From: Omphalotus guepiniiformis
Taxonomy: Eukaryota; Basidiomycota; Agaricomycetes; Agaricales; Omphalotaceae
Length of the DNA stretch: 64,000 nucleotides
Direction of reading: 5' to 3'
Assembly: GCA_028554645.1 (NCBI GenBank)
Contig: JAQOOI010000046.1
Coordinates: 62,001 to 126,000, forward strand
Positions 62,527 through 64,000 of the stretch are shown here, piece after piece (positions within the stretch are counted from its first letter, which is position 1; every line of letters starts with the position of its first letter). The notes beneath the pieces were generated by a model, which searched no databases, was not told the origin of the DNA, and saw only the letters and a program-made list of their open reading frames with translations. The position numbers were made by a program, and so were the translations under genes.

Positions 62527-64000
62527 TCAACACCCCAAAGCACCCAAACCAAAGAAAATATCCTCACCAGCATTCCTAGACCACAAATTCCCCGAAACAC
62601 TCGTAGCAGCCAACATACAAGCCTTCCTAACCTCCAAACTCCCACTCTCCCCAACCCTCTTCAAAATCCTAACCCCACCAGCATTAATAATCTCTTTCCT
62701 AATCGCACCCCCACCAACATCCCCAAGAAAACTAACAGCCAACGCCAACTCGATATGTACCCTCGGATACGGCTCATCAGCAGCAGTTCTCAGAGCCGCA
62801 AGTAAAGCATCAACAACCCCCGCATCAACCAACGCTTTCCTCGTCCCACCACCCCATTCCGCACAAGAAAATCGTTGAATGGCGAATGCGAACGAAGCCA
62901 GTGGTTCGACTTGCGAAGAAGGTAAAACACTAGGTAACCTTGCCAAACCCCTCGCTACACCAGCTTCAAGTAGTAGTTTCGACATATCACTACTATTAGG
63001 TCTCATCATACACCCAATAGCCCTCGCAGACCAATCAAGTACTTGTCCATCCGTTGAATAACTCAAATGATACGCCAAGAGATCAACAGCACCAGCCTTC
63101 GCTAGAGATTTCGCTAACTTTATCGATCTACCCATTCGAGCGATAGCGAAAAGACCAGAAGAAATATCTTCTGGTGAAGGTGGTTTTATATCCGTGCATG
63201 TTCGGAGATGTTTGACGATTTCGGGTATAACGCCCATATCCGCGAGTAGTTCTGCTATAGCATCTGAATGGACTAGGTTCCCTAAACACCAAGCTGCGTG
63301 TCGTGCGGCTTCTCTACCGCCGTGAAGACCTCTTTGTATGAGATCCTTTGTAAGACCTTGTTTAATTAGCCCGTTGGCGATATCGGTACTTCGACAGATA
63401 CGAGAGAGGCACCAAACGGAAAGCGTGGAAATTTCGTCTGATATGGAAGAGATGTATAGTTGGATGAGGGTAGTAGTGGTATTGGTACGATAAATCGTAT
63501 TGGCGGTGATTGAATCGAAACTAAGAGGCCCGCAGACATATATCAGTACGCGACAATCATGACACCACCAAAATTCAAAAGTCAAAAGTAAACGCACGCT
63601 AAAGCACCCAAAGCCATCAACACAAACTCAACCCCAGAATCCGCATTCGCAGCTCGAATCTTGAGTAGAAGTAATAGCGTCGGTATGACACCAGCCGTAA
63701 CAAGTTTCTGAGCCGTCTTTGACGAATCAGAAGCTAAACGATAGATAGTGTAAAGATGTTCGTTGATAGCTGAAGCCCTTCTTCCTTCATTAACCTCAGC
63801 TTGTAAAGCCCCAACCAATAGAAGGACACTCGTCACACCTAGTGTTTTGCTATGAGCAAAAAAAAAACCACGTTGAAAAGCTAAGCGGAGTACTGACCAG
63901 TGATACTACTCCTATCGTTCGTGGATTGTACATCTTCATACACACTCGCCTTACGCAAAGGAGCTAAATGTGCATGCGTATAATACCTCGATTCTTCTTC
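62527..64000 (-). CDS. Armadillo-repeat protein, 5' end beyond the window
   Basis: At least three exons: the right-edge exon (64000 to about 63899, YYTHAHLAPLRKASVYEDVQS...SSITG), 63836-63600 (VTSVLLLVGALQAEVNEG...HLYTIYRLASDSSKTAQKLVTAGVIPTLLLLLK), and from about 63470 to the stop at 62527. ARM-like units recur: ISTLSVWCLSRICRSTDIANGLIKQGL, AARHAAWCLGNLVHSDAIAELLADMGVIPEIVKHL, DISSGLFAIARMGRSIKLAKSLAKAGAVDLL, LDWSARAIGCMMRPNSSDMSKLLLEAGV, and so on. ARM repeats form a superhelix for protein binding. The family is conserved in agaricomycetes as far as I recall, function unknown. The gene is truncated only by the window edge. The intron between the first two exons (GTCAGT..ACTAG) keeps frame. 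Confidence 0.85.

Overview
The window is basidiomycete (agaricomycete-type) genomic DNA. Evidence: very short GT-AG introns (about 45-72 nt) in almost every gene, agaricomycete-style NLR and F-box-like genes, fungal Helitrons, a fungal TET/JBP-like dioxygenase, an SRA-YDG gene and a DIRS/Ngaro-type retroelement. It is a patchwork of nested mobile elements (about 4.4-36.3 kb and 48-54 kb) and ordinary chromosomal genes (37.7-44 kb and 55.6-64 kb).

Left part. 1-4.43 kb holds no gene I can support. A Ty1/copia element starts at 4436. Its 455-bp LTRs (4436-4890 and 29468-29922) look identical by eye and are flanked by a perfect 5-bp duplication AGAAG. Its gag-pol ORF is split by about 19,980 bp (8581-28560). 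Removing exactly that block puts the two pol halves back in one open frame, so a 20-kb element jumped into a very young retrotransposon. The 20-kb block encodes, on its minus strand, a 2,510-aa Helitron-type HUH Rep/PIF1 helicase with a C-terminal USP-like cysteine peptidase. Its ends look like those of Helitron2/Helentron elements: a 10-bp inverted repeat that is terminal at one end and internal at the other, where it precedes an 8-bp hairpin lying 10 nt from the terminus. Cargo: a GIY-YIG (T5orf172-like) nuclease next to the 3' end, a block of tandemly duplicated exons, an F-box-like gene, a TET/JBP-like dioxygenase, and two multi-exon genes of unknown function. This giant cargo-carrying Helitron-like element is the most interesting object in the window.

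Middle. 32.1-36.3 kb is a damaged DIRS/Ngaro-type tyrosine-recombinase retroelement on the minus strand (gag, RT-RNase H, YR), with a TGA, a TAG and a frameshift at an A7 run. At 37.7 kb there is a tRNA-Lys(CTT) with a 9-nt intron, then a single-pass membrane protein (38.3-39.8 kb) and an intact 6-exon NACHT-ankyrin NLR (40.6-43.9 kb) with about 15 near-identical 33-aa repeats and almost no CpG. 44-48 kb is mostly unresolved fragments.

Right part. 48.4-54.2 kb is a second, unrelated Helitron whose spliced Rep/helicase gene (4 exons) is open except for one in-frame TGA. Beyond it lie host genes: SRA-YDG (55.6-56.7 kb, minus), a SET-domain lysine methyltransferase (57.1-58.8 kb, minus, possibly with a premature TGA), an RTA1-like 7-TM protein (60.5-62.0 kb, plus) and an armadillo-repeat protein running off the right edge (minus).

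Exon joins were worked out by eye from splice sites, reading phase and remembered family motifs. No alignment or search was run.
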